Of a stretch of 64,000 nucleotides of DNA, positions 1 through 12,723 are shown piece after piece. Each line of letters opens with the position of its first letter. Position 1 is the first letter of the stretch. The translations under genes were made by a program, and so were the position numbers. Origin of the DNA: Hevea brasiliensis (taxonomy: Eukaryota > Streptophyta > Magnoliopsida > Malpighiales > Euphorbiaceae). The stretch is taken from contig NC_079495.1 in NCBI RefSeq assembly GCF_030052815.1, positions 56,956,773 to 57,020,772 on the forward strand. Reading direction: 5' to 3'. Under the pieces are notes generated by a model. It saw only the letters and a list, made by a program, of their open reading frames with translations, searched no databases and was not told where the DNA came from.

Positions 1-344
1 TCCTCTTGCTTTGGTCTTTTGGGCATGGTTTCTTCAGCAAAAATGTGCCATTATAAGCCTAGTTTCATGTCCAATTGACCAAACACCAATTGGACCAACA
101 CAGCCAAAGATATGGCAGTCCAAGTGGACTGAAATTTCAGTCACTCTGCTTTGTCCCAAAGATCACATTCACTTAGCCATGCTATATGTCAGTCCAAATT
201 GTGGTCAACTTACCTAAAATGGTCACTAATTTACCCTTATAATATTCTTTCACAATTTCATAAGCTAAATCCAAGTTTCACACCTCAAAACCCTAATTTC
301 CATTATAAATTTTCACAACTACCTTAATTAATCACTTTCATTCT

Positions 345-418
<74 letters not shown>

Positions 419-1455
419 AAACATACTCTCTAGTTCACTCTAAGTCCATCAAGACACTCAATCATGTTCCTTCTTTAGGGCTGCCAAAAATCATGGTGGA
501 CATACACATAACTTTTATTCATTTAAGTTACAAATTCATACTTGTTTCAAGTCTCTAGCATGGGATTAAAGAGTTTTAAGTATATATGTGCACTAACCTC
601 TTGTAGGGCAGAATTTTCCCAAGTTAATCTTCACTTTCTTTCCCTTTCTAGGCTGCCAAACACTTCCCAAGAGGTAGAGACAAGTTTTTAGTGAAGGGAC
701 TTAGGGTTTTGGGGTGAGGAAAGCATGGAAATTGAAGCTTTAGAAAGTTTGTTAATGGAGGAGTGAGGGAGGAGGTGAAAAACGTTTTTGAAGGAGAAGA
801 AGGGCTGCTGTTTGCTTTTTAATTCTTTGGTCTCTTTTGACTCTTTTTATTAGTTAATTTGATGGTTACTTAATTGTGATTGGTGGACAATTTTAAATGA
901 CCTCATAATATGTCATAATTGGCATTTTATTGTATTTTCTTTTCTCTTCTTCTCTACTCACTTTCAATTAATTTTTTATCAATATTAATTCATATTTTAT
1001 GTCATAATAATTATTTACTTAACTGGACAAGTCGGCCAAAAATCACCTCTGAAGGCGAAATGACCAAAATGCCCTCCGTTTGGCTTAATGGGTCAAAATT
1101 GTCTGTACCGATTGAAAAATTTTTCTAAATATTTTCTTGGCATTCTAATGCCATAGGAATCTCAATGACCCTTCTCTGGAGTCTCAAAAATTATTTTATG
1201 AATTTTTTCCCGGGTCTAGGGCTCCTCGTTGCGAGAACCGCAACTTCACTCTGGTTACCCATCGCTTGGGCACTATTGCTTAACTTGGTTGTATTTTATT
1301 TCTAAAATTTTTCCTAAATTTTTCTTATTAATATTTGAGTTAATTATGGTTCCTGACTTTAGTTTAAATATTTTTCCGGACGTTCTAGCTGTCCGGACCA
1401 ACACCGGTCACCGGAACAGTAGAATGTACGTAATTGCTACAATGAGGGTGTTACA
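1..1455 (-). repeat. G1 3' LTR (partial)
   Basis: Near-identical to 4955-6386. It ends at 1455 with GGGTGTTACA, the complement of the family LTR start TGTAACACCC, directly next to the polypurine tract. The far end is beyond the window. It contains a long TA microsatellite at 348-415. Short open frames inside it recur in the other LTR copies only because the LTR is repeated; I see no gene. Confidence 0.9.
348..415. repeat. (TA)n microsatellite in G1 3' LTR
   Basis: An uninterrupted run of about 34 TA units. The same place in the sister LTR (5303-5345) has about 21 units. Because both LTRs were identical at insertion, the difference arose later by slippage, or is an assembly length error. Confidence 0.9.
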
Positions 1456-1473
1456 ATTCTTCCCCTCTAATTT
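1456..1473 (-). other. G1 polypurine tract
   Basis: On the minus strand this reads AAATTAGAGGGGAAGAAT immediately before the 3' LTR. It is the plus-strand primer of reverse transcription. The same tract lies beside the 3' LTRs of G2, G3 and G4. Confidence 0.85.
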
Positions 1474-1493
1474 AAATTTCGTCCTCGAAATTT
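1474..1493 (-). other. G1 pre-PPT hairpin
   Basis: A perfect inverted repeat, AAATTTCG-AGGA-CGAAATTT on the minus strand, abutting the polypurine tract. Identical copies are in G3 and G4 and a one-base variant is in G2. In full elements it overlaps the very end of pol, so it may be coding, structural or both. Confidence 0.75.
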
Positions 1494-1629
1494 ACTGGGT
1501 TTAGGTATCTAGGATAATTCTTTTACCTTCCTATTGCTCCCTCTGTCTACTTCTTTTATATATATGGTACTATTTAGTCTTTTCGAATCTATCATTATAC
1601 ACTTAGGCATATCAGAAGGGAAGGATACT

Positions 1630-2507
1630 TTACCACAAATTCACATTTGGGGCTTCTTGCTCCTCTCTGGCTTGGGTGACATTTCGAAGTGGTGTTACTA
1701 TTGTACTTGGTCCTTCCACGACCTCTGTTTGGGTCCGTGGTAAATTCCTCTTAGGACAATCTTTCAGACGATGGTCTATGGCCCCACATCTATAACAGGC
1801 TCCAGACAATCCCCTACATTTACCTTTATGCCACTTGTTACAATGGCCACATTTTCTTGCTAGTCCTGGCGCACTCACTACTAGTGTTTCCGGTTGATCT
1901 CTTCTGGGTATAGGCTTGGGTCTGGATCTCCTACTTTGATCAGATGTCTGGCTTAACTATTCTCTCGGTCTCTTATTACTAGACTGTCCAAATTTCCTCT
2001 TTTGCTGATCACCACTCCTCTTCTGTTCCTCTTCATGAACACAGCTAATATATTTATTTCTGAACTCTATTAGAAAGAATTCCCAAGTTACGTCGGCTGG
2101 TGGCACTACCTTGGTTACAACATCCCACCACCGATATGCAGCTTCTTGTAACAATGAAACTACACACTCCAAACTCTGTTCTGGTGTGCAATGGAGATGT
2201 TGCAGGACTCTTTCAGTCCTTTCTAACCAATACTCAGCAGCTGAAGAATCGTCTTCCTTTCTACCATTAAAATCTACAGCTCCATACTTCCTAATTTTTC
2301 CTAGAGGTGATTTCCGCTGAAGCGGTGGTGGAATAAACCAGTCATCTGTCTGAAGAATTCAGTCATCTGCTCAAACAAGGCCTGTTGGGGTTGTACAGGC
2401 ACCTCTTCCACTGGTGGAGCAGGATCTCCCCGATTTCCAATATCACTCCCAGTCGGAATACGGCCTACTACTTCTTCTTCTACTGCCCTCTGCGATTCTG
2501 AGTCCAT
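1630..2507 (-). pseudogene. G1 gag remnant
   Basis: Decayed capsid gene on the minus strand. The start is the ATG at 2507 (protein begins MDSESQ), the same position after the primer site as in G3. Three pieces can be read. 2507-2301 is the N-terminal Pro/Gln-rich part. 2172-1957 is the Retrotrans_gag core with LLQ...A..WW and W.FF...F..KY. 1878-1630 is a zinc knuckle with cysteine and histidine spacing like other Tekay-type gags (CGHC, HKGKC, CYRCG, DC). Frameshifts and stops separate the pieces. Gag would package the RNA and form the cytoplasmic particle. No pol follows: the sequence runs from gag to the polypurine tract in about 150 bp. Confidence 0.82.
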
Positions 2508-2631
2508 ACCTTAACCTAAAATAACCAAGAAAATAGATCTACATTAGTGTCACCTCAACTCATATGAATGCAATGCATGTTATGCACACTATCTCATTCT
2601 ATCTATCTATGCCTAGGAACGCCTAAACCGT

Positions 2632-2643
2632 GCTCTGATACCA
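2632..2643 (-). other. G1 primer-binding site
   Basis: TGGTATCAGAGC on the minus strand, matching the 3' end of plant initiator tRNA-Met, five bases (TTTAT) after the 5' LTR end. It primes minus-strand DNA synthesis. Confidence 0.9.
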
Positions 2644-3960
2644 ATAAATGTAACACCCCTCACCCGACTACAGTATAGCCGAGCAAGGCATGCTACAATC
2701 GGTGCCGGAGCACCCTAACTTATCTTACTTTTTTTTAAATAATTTTGAATTCATTTAATTTAATATCAATTATTTTTCGATGGAGAAACCAGCGGAGTTT
2801 CCCCTATTTTATTATCGTTTGGCGTATTTCAATATTCACCTGTTTGAAATTCAATAATATTTCCAAAATAAAATCTTATCCATGCTAATCATAATTATCT
2901 CATCAATCATTCTCATAATTTTCTCATATTTCAAATCTCATTCATACATTTCAATTTCATAATCATTTCCATACATTTCCATTCATACTCAATTCATATG
3001 TAAACATTCTCAAATTCAATGAGCAAAATTTTCAAATTTCCTTAATTTACATAATTTACAAAATAATTACAAAATTTCATAATTTACATGATATACAAAT
3101 TAATTACAATTTGCTAATTTATATTACAATATAAGAAATAAATAACATACACAAAATACATGATATGCTTAAGGTGAGCCCTATCTACATGCATTGCTGA
3201 GGAGGTGACAAGCTTTGAATACTTCAAACACTTCTGCAGATCAGAACTCCCAAAATTCCCAGTCAAACGTCCAGTGGGTTCTTGCTTCAGTACCTGCGCG
3301 AGGAAACAATTCCATCGCGCTAAGCATTGCTGCTTAGTGGTGCAATAATATAACAAGGAAATAATATACAAATAAAGATAGAAATAAAGCATCATTCAAA
3401 TAATTAAGATCTATTTATACTTCACATGCGGTTTCTAAAATTTAATATGTTTTATCATAATTTAGTCTTCTTTGGAAGCGTTTATTTCGCCAATGTACAG
3501 TAATAATGTACAAGAAAAAAAAATGATCTGAAAATAATAAATTTATGCTTATATTATTATATAAGTCTCATTTGCAATATTTATTTATTTTATAATTTTC
3601 TTTGCTAATCTTTTAGCATTTTTCCAATACTTGCTAGGTCGTCTCAGATTATCTCATAATAAGTAAATTTTAATATCTGTCCAGTTCATTTCGATTCTTT
3701 CTAATAAATAAATATTCTAATTTATTTTAGGTCATCTTACTCATTTATTTTATTTAATTTCTAATATTTTAAATTGCTAATATTCTTAACTTATCTCAAT
3801 AAATTTCACTGCCCAAGTAACCTATGACAGGCTGACTAAACTGGATAACGGGTCGTTGGCACTAGACACCGCGGTGCCTCGGGCCGTCATACCATGGGAC
3901 GCAGAACGTCAACCACGTATGCAGTCAGTATGGCTAAAAAGCCATGATAACACATAATCG

Positions 3961-4052
3961 GGCATAAAAGCCATGAATACAGGCATAAAGCCATGAATGT
4001 GGGCATAAAGCCATGAATACGGGCATAAAGCCATGAATACAGGCATAAAGCC
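3961..4052. repeat. 20-bp minisatellite in G1 LTR
   Basis: About four and a half copies of GGCATAAAGCCATGAATACA, some with one extra A. The G3 and G4 LTRs hold about three to three and a half copies at the homologous place, so copy number varies between elements. Confidence 0.85.
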
Positions 4053-5299
4053 TTTCGTAGTACTGCTAAAACAATACCCTATTGGCATGCCAAACTATCC
4101 AAACCAATCTTGTTAGGTATACTAGGGCATTTGATACTTTAAAATTCTTCAATCTTTGAATTTCAACTTTTGGTGTCACTATTCATTTCATTGGTCAACA
4201 AGAAAGTTGACTTTTTCATAGAAAGTAGGTACATTGACTTTGGAACTTCAAACATACCACATTTTTCATTTAAAACTTATTGGAAGTGATCACCATTACC
4301 ATTTCTAGGCTTAAACCAAGGGAAACAAAATTTTCAGTTTTTGAAGCTTAACTTTACTATTCTATTAAGCACTGTTACAGTGGGAATTTGAGGAAATGGT
4401 AAACATGAAAGTTGTTCCTTATTTTGTCTAGTTGAATTTCTTTTTTTGAATCACTCCATTTGGAGTTTTGTAGCTCAAGTTATGGCCAAAATAAGTTTAC
4501 TATTCACTGCATCGTTCTCGCTGAAATTTTGGGTTTTGGCAGATTTTGGTCCAACTTTGGTCAGTAATTTGACCAAGTTAAGTTCATAATTTGGTCTAAC
4601 TTTCTTCATATGAAATGTTCTACCATGCCTTAGGTTTCCATCGGTTCAAGAATCGCCTAAATCTGAGTTTTCTAGAGAGAGTTATAGCCATCCAATCATT
4701 ACTGTTCAAATGTAAATCTGTAGAGTTGCAGGTTTGATAACTCAACTTTGTTCAATAATTTGAATGGGTTAATGGCATAATTTAGGGTAGGTTTCTTCAT
4801 TAAAGTTGTTTGTCTATATCATATCTTGTTACTGTAAAAATTTCAGGTCAATTGACCATATCTACAGTGAGTTATGGCCAAATGAACAGTACTGTTCATT
4901 TGGTCATTTCTGCAGGTGCTGTTGCAGGGTATTTGGATTGGGGCCAACTTTTGGTCCTCTTGCTTTGGTCTTTTGGGCATGGTTTCTTCAGCAAAAATGT
5001 GCAATTATAAGCCTAGTTTCATGTCCAATTGACCAAACACCAATTGGACCAACACAGCCAAAGATATGGCAGTCCAAGTGGACTGAAATTTCATCCACTC
5101 TTCAGTCCTTAGAAGCATCACATTCACTTTGCCATGCTATATTTCAGTCCAAATTGTGGTCAACTTACCTAAAATGGTCACTAATTGACCCTTATAATGT
5201 TCTTTCACAATTTCATAAGCTAAATCCAAGTTTCACACCTCAAAACCCTAATTTCCATTATAAATTTTCACAACTACCTTAATTAATCACTTTCATTCT

Positions 5300-5302
<3 letters not shown>

Positions 5303-5345
<43 letters not shown>
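5303..5345. repeat. (TA)n microsatellite in G1 5' LTR
   Basis: About 21 TA units, the counterpart of the longer run at 348-415. Confidence 0.88.
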
Positions 5346-5347
<2 letters not shown>

Positions 5348-6386
5348 AAACATACTCTCTAGTTCACTCTAAGTCCATCAAGACACTCAATCATGTTCCT
5401 TCTTTAGGGCTGCCAAAAATCATGGTGGACATACACATAACTTTTATTCATTTAAGTTGCAAATTCATACTTGTTTCAAGTCTCTAGCATGGGATTAAAG
5501 AGTTTTAAGTATATATGTGCACTAACCTCTTGTAGGGCAGAATTTTCCCAAGTTAATCTTCACTTTCTTTCCCTTTCTAGGCTGCCAAACACTTCCCAAG
5601 AGGTAGCGACAAGTTTTTAGTGAAGGGACTTAGGGTTTTGGGGTGAGGAAAGCATGGAAATTGAAGCTTTAGAAAGTTTGTTAATGGAGGAGTAAGGGAG
5701 GAGGTGAAAAACGTTTTTGAAGGAGAAGAAGGGCTGTTGTTTGCTTTTTAATTCTTTGGTCTCTTTTGACTCTTTTTATTAGTTAATTTGATGGTTACTT
5801 AATTGTGATTGGTGGACAATTTTAAATGACCTCATAATATGTCATAATTGGCATTTTATTGTATTTTCTTTTATCTTCTTCTCTACTCACTTTCAATTAA
5901 TTTTTTATCAATATTAATTCATATTTTATGTCATAATAATTATTTACTTAACTGGACAAGTCAGCCAAAAATCACCTCTGAAGGCGAAATGACCAAAATG
6001 CCCTCCGTTTGGCTTAACGAGTCAAAATTGTCTGTACCGATTGAAAAATTTTTCTAAATATTTTCTTGGCATTCTAATGCTATAGGAATCTCAATGACCC
6101 TTCTCTGGAGTCCCAAATATTATTTTATGCATTTTTTCCCGGGTCTAGGGCTCCTCGTTGCGAGAACCGCAACTTCACTCTGGTTACCCATCGCTTGGGC
6201 ACCAGCTCGTTTAACTTGGTTGTATTTTATTTCTAAAATTTTTCCTAAATTTTTCTTATTAATATTTGAGTTAGTTATGGTTCCTGACTTTAGTTTAAAT
6301 ATTTTTCCGGACGTTCTAGCTGTCCGGACCGACACCGGTCATCGGAATAGTAGAATGTACGTAATTGCTACAATGAGGGTGTTACA

Positions 6387-6646
6387 AACTCAGTGGTGCA
6401 CAATTAATAATTTAAAACTTAATACAAAACATGCTTTAACAATTCATAGCAAAGAGCTTGGACTATTTAAATTCTTCATAGTTCATAAAGCCAAAATCAA
6501 TATTTTCACTCATGCAAATCATTTCTTTGGATGACATTTGATCAAGTAATCACAATTTACCAAATCATAATATAGCATTTGAAATATTCATATTTTTCTT
6601 GAATCATGAAAACAATAAAACATTTTTCAACCACTAACAAACATTT
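6387..6646 (-). repeat. Host LTR fragment H (family C), left piece
   Basis: Remnant between G1 and G2. Its first bases (AACTCAGTGGTG) match S2 near 58050, and the following AT-rich text resembles S1 from about 44697. It appears to continue at 33378 and 43388 after removal of G2 and P1, so it is one old family-C LTR split by several insertions. No coding potential. Confidence 0.6.
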
Positions 6647-6651
6647 GTTTT
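6647..6651. other. Target-site duplication of G2, left
   Basis: GTTTT, repeated exactly at 33373-33377 directly after the G2 3' LTR. Confidence 0.88.
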
Positions 6652-8960
6652 TGTAACACCCTCCCTGTAGCAATTCCGTACATTCTACTGTTCCGGTGAC
6701 CGGTGTCGGTCTGGACAGCTAGAACATCTGGAAAAATATTTAAACCAAAGTGAGGAATCATAATTAACTCAAATATTAATAAGAAAAATTTAGAAAAAAT
6801 TTTAGAAATAAAATTCAACCAAGTTAAATGAGCCGGTGCCCTAGCGATGGGTAACCTAGTGGAAAGTTGCAGTTCTCGCAACTAGGAGCCCTAAACCCAG
6901 GGGAAAATTCATAAAATAATTTTTGGGACTCCAGAGAAGGGTCATTGAGGGTTCTATGGCATTAGAATGCCAAGAAAAGGTTTAGAAAAATTTTTCAATC
7001 GGTACAAATAATTTTAGTCTGTTAAGCCAAACAGAGGGCATTTTGTTCATTTCGTCTTCAGAGAAGATTTTTGGCCGACTTGTCTAGTTAAGTAAATAAT
7101 TATTATAACATAAAATGTGAATAAATATTGCTTAAAATTAAATTGAAATTTAGTAGACAAGAAAAGGAAAGAAAATTAAAGAATTGAAATTATGACATCA
7201 TTATGATGTCATTAAAAATCCTCCCACCCAATCAAACTTTGACACATGGCATTAACTTATTTAAAATGGCTTAATGGGCAGAAAAAAAGAAAGAAAAATC
7301 ATTTGCTTCTTCAACCTTTGGGGCAGCCAAAAACGCGCAGAGAGAGAGAGAGGAAGGAAAACTCCATTAAAGCTCACCCAAGCTCCCAACCTCACCAAAT
7401 CTCACCCCAAAACTCTAGCCTTCTTCACAAAAAATTAACCTAGCACCTTGAGGACGATTTGAGCAATAAAAAGAAAGAAAAATCAATAAGTTTTCTAAGC
7501 TAGGAAAACTCTCTAACAAAGGTTAGTGTCAATTAATTCTTTAAACTTGTATATGCATCATTAGGAGTATGAATTGATCCATTGATTGTATGTGTTTGAA
7601 AAATTGAAATGGTAGAGCTAGGGTTTGGATCCAAAATTGAGATGTTGATCATGTAATGGTGAAAGTAAGTTTTAATGGTCAATTAGTGACCATTTGGTTA
7701 TGTGTGAATGAGAAATGAAGTGGTTTATATAGTGGGAAATGAAGTTGGTGTGGTTGCCCTTGGTGACCTGTAAGGCTAGGCATGAGTCCAGCAGGTTTGG
7801 GCAGCCATAACTTGAATTGTAGAGGTTCAATTGGTGCAAGACCAATTGAACATGAAACTACACACATAATGGCACAACTTTGGTGAAGAAACCATGCCCA
7901 TAAAACCAAACCAAGTGTACCAAAAGCTAGCCCTAATCCGGGTGACCTGTAGTCTGCCTGGGCAAAATGACCAAATAAACAGTGTTTGGTCATTTGGCCA
8001 TAAATTAGTGTAGAAAGGTCCAATTCACCTGAAATTTTACCAGCAACAAGCTGAGATATAGACCAACAACTTTCATGGAAAAACCTAACCCAAATTATGA
8101 CCAGAACATATTCAAAAGGTGAGTTGCAATCACTATTCATTGCACTATAGATATGGTCAGTCCAGAAATTCTGGACAGAATTTCAATCCGGCCAGTTGTG
8201 GTTTTTGGACCATAACTTGAGCTATGAAACTCCAAATGGAGTGATTCAAAAAAGGAAATACAACTAGACAAAATAAGGAACAACTTTCATGTTGATCAGT
8301 TTGCCAAATTCCCACTGCAAAAATTAACCAATGGAACAGTAAAACAAGGCATAAAAAGTGAAAATTCTGCCCAACTAATATTAAGCTTAAAAATGGTATT
8401 GGCAACCAATACCAACAAATTTTGAATGCAAAATGTGGTATGTTGATGATATTAAAACCAATGTACCTATTGCCTATGCAAAAGTCAACATTTTTGTTGA
8501 CCAATGAATGGAATAGTAACACTAAAACTTAAATTCCAAAAATTGTGAAACTTAAAAGTGTGAAATGCCCTAGTATACCTAACAAGATTGGTTTGGATAG
8601 CTTGGCATGCCAATAGAGTTCAGTTAGCAGTACTGCACATGGCATTATGCCATTCTGTGATTTCATGGCTTTTAGCCATTATGACATTATGTTGATACTT
8701 GGCCTTGTGCCTAATGTTATTACAGCTTATTAGCCGCTCACATTTACACCGAGACACATATGTGACCGATGGTGTGGCGGCCCAAGGTACTTGATACCCA
8801 ATGCCAGTTTACCCGTTTATCCAGTCCAGTCATTCAGTATAGGTTACTTGGGCAACCAAAAATGAAAATGGATAAATTTAATGAAATAATAAATATAACA
8901 AGTACAAAATAAGTAAGACTACAAATACTCATCGAAAATTTGTTTGAAATGAGACATCAA
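6652..8960 (+). repeat. G2 5' LTR, first part
   Basis: Starts TGTAACACCC after the GTTTT duplication and stops where G3 inserted (ATCAA, 8956-8960). It carries one perfect hairpin GTCAACATTTTTGTTGAC (8484-8501). No gene. Confidence 0.88.
8956..8960. other. Target-site duplication of G3, left
   Basis: ATCAA, repeated exactly at 26995-26999. The unbroken sequence is seen in the G2 3' LTR around 32650 (GACATCAATATATTC), which confirms the empty site. Confidence 0.93.
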
Positions 8961-11900
8961 TGTAACACCCTCCCGGTAACCACTCCGTACATCCTACTGT
9001 TCCGGTGACCAGTGTCGGTCCGGACAGCTAGAACATCCGAAAAAATATTTAAACTAAAGTCAGGAACCATAATTAACTCAAATGTTAATAAGAAAAATTT
9101 AGTAAAAATTTTAGAAATAAAATACAACCAAGTCAAATGAGGCGGTGCCCAAGCGATGAGTAACAGGAGGGAAGTTGCGGTTCTCGCAACGAGGAGCCCT
9201 AAACCCAGGGAAAAATTCATAAAATAATTTTTGGAACTCCAGAAAAGGGTTATTGAGGTTACCATGGCATTAGAATGCCAAGAAAATACCTAGAAAAATT
9301 TTTCAATTGGTACAGACAATTTTGACCCGTTAAGCCAAACGGAGGGCATTTCGGTCATTTCGCCTTCAGAGGTGATTTTTGGTCGACTTGTCCAGTTAAG
9401 TAAATAATTATTATGACTCAAAATATGAATAAATATTGCTAAAAATTAAATTGAAATGTGGTAGAAAAGAAAAGAAAAGAAAAATAAAAAATTAAGCAAA
9501 TTATGACATATTATGATGTCACTCACTTCCAACCAATCATAATTAAACAACCTATTAATTAATAAATAAAAAGAGATAAATATGGCCAAAAACAAAAGAA
9601 ATCAGCAGCCTCTTCTTCCATAACAGCCGCACCAAAAGAAAGAGAGAGAGAGGAAGAAAGAGAGACCTCCGTTGATGCACTCACCCAAGCTCCAAAACCT
9701 AGCCAATTACACCATAAAACCCTTATATGCCTTCATAAAACTTGGTCCTCACACCTAGAGCAAGCTTTGGACAGCAAAAAGAAAGGAAGAAAGTGAAGTT
9801 TTGAAGTCTTAGAAGTGGCTTCATTCAAGGTTAGTGAACATATGTATTTAAAACTCCTTAATTCCATGTTAGAGATGTGTAATAGGTAAGAAATTGTGAA
9901 ATAAATGAACTAAACTCATGTGTATGAAGCCCATGGATTTCGGCTGCCCCTAAGGAAGGAACAAGATTGAGTGTTTTGATGGACTTGGAGTGCACTAGAG
10001 ATTATGTTTAAAGTGTATAAACATAAGGATAATGAAGTAGTTGGTTAATTAAGGTAAATTGTGTAAATTTTGAATTTAAGCTAGGGTTTTGGGAGTGAAA
10101 ATTTGATTTGGCTTATGGAATGATTATTTGACATTCTAATGGTCAATTAGTGACCATTTAAGGCAAGTAAATCATAATTTGAAGTGAGCTAATGCATGGT
10201 AAACTGAAATGGGAAGGCTGCCAAGAGACAGCAGAAATGAGGCTGTGAGTCCAGCATGTTTGAACTGCCATATCTTTGGCTGTGTAGGTCCAATTGGTGT
10301 TTGGAAAATTGGACATGAAACTAGGCTTATAATGGCACATTTTTGCTGAAGAAACCATGCCAAAAAGACCAAAGCAAGAGGACCAAAACTTGGCCCCAAT
10401 CCGGATACCCTGCAAACAGCCCCTGCAGAAATGACCAAATGAACAGTAACTGTTCATCTGGCCATAACTCACTGTAGATATGGTCAATTGACCTGAAATT
10501 TTTACAGCAACAAGATAAGATATAGACAAACAACTTACATGAAGGACACCAATCTAAATTATGCCATTAACCTAATCAAATCATTGAGCAAAGTGAAGTT
10601 TACTGTACTGAGATTTCCAGAATTTTCATTTGAGCAGTAATGTTTGGATGACTATAACTCTCTCTAGAAAACTCAGATTTAGGCGATTCTTGAACCGATG
10701 AAAACCTAAGGCATATTAGAACATTTCATATGAAGAAATTTAGGCCAAATTATGAACTTAACTTGATCAAATTACTGACCAAAGTTGGACCAAAATCTGC
10801 CAAAACCCAAAAGTGCAGTATGAACAGTGCACGTGAACAGTAAACTTATTTTGGCCATAACTTGAGCTACAAAACTCCAAATGGAGTGATTCAAAAAAAG
10901 AAATTCAACTAGACAGAATAAGGAACAACTTTCATGTTTACCATTTCCTCAAATTCCCACTGTAAAAATAACAAATGGAACAGAAAATATGAAGCACCAA
11001 ATCTGAAAATTTTGTTCAATTAGCATTAAGCTTAGAAATGGTATTGACAACCAATACCAACAAGTTTTAAATACAAAATGTGGTATGTTTGGGGTGTTAA
11101 AACCAATACACCTATTTTCTATCCAAAAGTCAACATTTTTGTTGACCAATGAGGTGAATAGTGACACCAAAACTAAAAATTGGCAATTTTGCCAAAATGA
11201 CCTAAGCTTTGAAAAAGTGACTAAAACCAACAAGTTTTGAATGAAAAATGTGGTATGTTGGGAGTGTCAAAACCAATGTACCTATTGTTTATGCAAAAGT
11301 CAACATTTTAGTTGACTAATGAAATGAATAGTGACATGAAAACTTGAAATTCAAAAATTGTGAAACTTAAAAGTGCAAAATGCCCTAGTAGGCCTAATGT
11401 GATTGGTTTGGATAGATTGGCATGCCAATAGGGTATTGTTTTAGCAGTACTGCGAAAGGAAAGGCTTTGTGCCTGTATTCATGGCTTTATGCCCGTATTC
11501 ATGGCTTTTATGCCCGTATTCATGGCTTTTATGCCAATTATGTGATATCATGGCTTTTTAGCCATACTGACTGCATACGTGGTTGACGTTCTGCGTCCCA
11601 TGGTATGACGGCCCGAGGCATCGCGGTGTCCAGTGCCAACGACCCGTTATCCAGTCCAGTCGTCCAGTATAGGTTACTTGGGCATGGAAAAGTATAACTG
11701 TGATTGAACTAATTATTAAAGAAAATACGAAAATTAAGTATCAGGAATGATTACAAAAATACAAAGAAGCTCAATATCATGAAGAAAATAATTAACGAAA
11801 TGCATGAAGAAGTTAATATCATGAAACATGATTAGCTCTCGACTACACAATAAGTTAGTAATTATTCATTTCTTATGAACACAATAGCAAGGAAATTATT

Positions 11901-12596
11901 ATTTTTATTTGCATATTGTATTTTCTTGTATTATTGGCACCACTAAGATTTATGCTTAGCGCGTCGCTTTTGCAACGCGTAGGTACTGAAGATTTGGACA
12001 GAGGGCCCAGTAGACCACAGATTGGGTAAGGCCGTTCACAGTTTTGCATAGTGTCCGTGTCACCTCAACTTCTGCAGTGCATTGGTAGGACACTAGGTGT
12101 CATTTTGGCATTCTGTAATAAATTTTGATTTTCTCATATGTAATGAAACTTATGTAATGTATTTTGATTTTCATGTAAATAATGCAAATTTGTGTTTGTA
12201 AATGGAAAAGTGAATATTGATCTGTGATTGTTACATGACTATCAAATGAGATGAATGATTGAGAATTGAAATTGAGAAATGAATGGTTGACAAATGTTGA
12301 GATGATGATTATTGGAGTTTGAGAGTAATTGAATACGAATATATGAATATTGGAAGTGTTTTTCACAGGTTCAAGAACTGCTTTTCTCCATTTTTAGCCA
12401 GGTACTCACGGATTTTCTTTAAAATTTTCGGAACCTTAAATAAATTATAATTTCGATAAATGGCTTAAATAAATTATATTTCACAAGTTATATTCAAAAG
12501 GAAGAATAAAAATGAATTAAGATAAAATAGAGTGCTCCGGCACACTGAGTGGCATAACTTGCTCGGCTACACTGTAGTCGGGTAAGGGGTGTCACA
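8961..12596 (+). repeat. G3 5' LTR (3636 bp)
   Basis: Runs from TGTAACACCC to GGGTGTCACA. It contains two tandem copies, about 170 bp apart, of a segment with an inverted TTGAC pair (11129-11146 and 11299-11316), a 20-bp minisatellite (11460-11533) and a GA-rich run near 9637-9667. No gene seen. Confidence 0.92.
11460..11533. repeat. 20-bp minisatellite in G3 5' LTR
   Basis: About three and a half units of GTATTCATGGCTTTATGCCC, the complement of the G1 minisatellite. The sister copy is at 16531-16604. Confidence 0.85.
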
Positions 12597-12601
12597 TTTA
12601 T

Positions 12602-12613
12602 TGGTATCAGAGC
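12602..12613 (+). other. G3 primer-binding site
   Basis: TGGTATCAGAGC, five bases after the LTR end; initiator tRNA-Met type. Confidence 0.9.
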
Positions 12614-12723
12614 ACGGTTTAGGCGTTTCTGGGCCTAGATTGAGTCCATACCATGCATTGCATTTGTAAGAGTCGAGGTGACACTAATGCAGATCTGTTT
12701 ATCTTTGTTATTTTGAATAGGAT

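Larger units (their letters stand above)
1..6386 (-). mobile_element. G1: non-autonomous gag-only Ty3/gypsy element, cut by the window edge
   Basis: Minus-strand LTR retrotransposon. In element order it has a complete 5' LTR (2649-6386), a primer site, a decayed gag, a polypurine tract and the start of a 3' LTR (1455 down to 1). The internal region is only 1193 bp and holds no protease, reverse transcriptase, RNase H or integrase, so the copy could move only with enzymes from relatives. This is the layout described in plants as TR-GAG elements. The two LTRs match closely base for base (position 1 corresponds to 4955); the main difference is the length of a TA microsatellite. The right flank (6387 on) is family-C LTR sequence, so G1 inserted into an older element. 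The matching target duplication lies outside the window. Confidence 0.88.
2649..6386 (-). repeat. G1 5' LTR (3738 bp)
   Basis: Complete family-A LTR, bounded by TGTAACACCC at 2649 as read on the plus strand and GGGTGTTACA at 6386. Inside it are a 20-bp minisatellite (3961-4052), one TTGAC inverted-repeat hairpin (4194-4211), a TA microsatellite (5303-5345) and the 18-bp motif GAAATGACCAAAATGCCC (5986-6003). It should carry the promoter and poly(A) signals, but I cannot place them reliably. Confidence 0.88.

Noticed and set aside
2632..2643. tRNA-Met-like sequence
   Set aside because: Only the 12-nt complement of the tRNA 3' end is present, next to an LTR; it is a primer-binding site and not a tRNA gene.
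3961..4052. Regular 20-bp repeats that could look like a CRISPR array
   Set aside because: Units are contiguous without unique spacers, sit in a plant LTR and have no cas genes nearby.
9637..9667. GA-rich run in the G3 LTR as a polypurine tract or promoter element
   Set aside because: It is far from the LTR edge, and similar short AGAG runs are common in this DNA; no supporting context.
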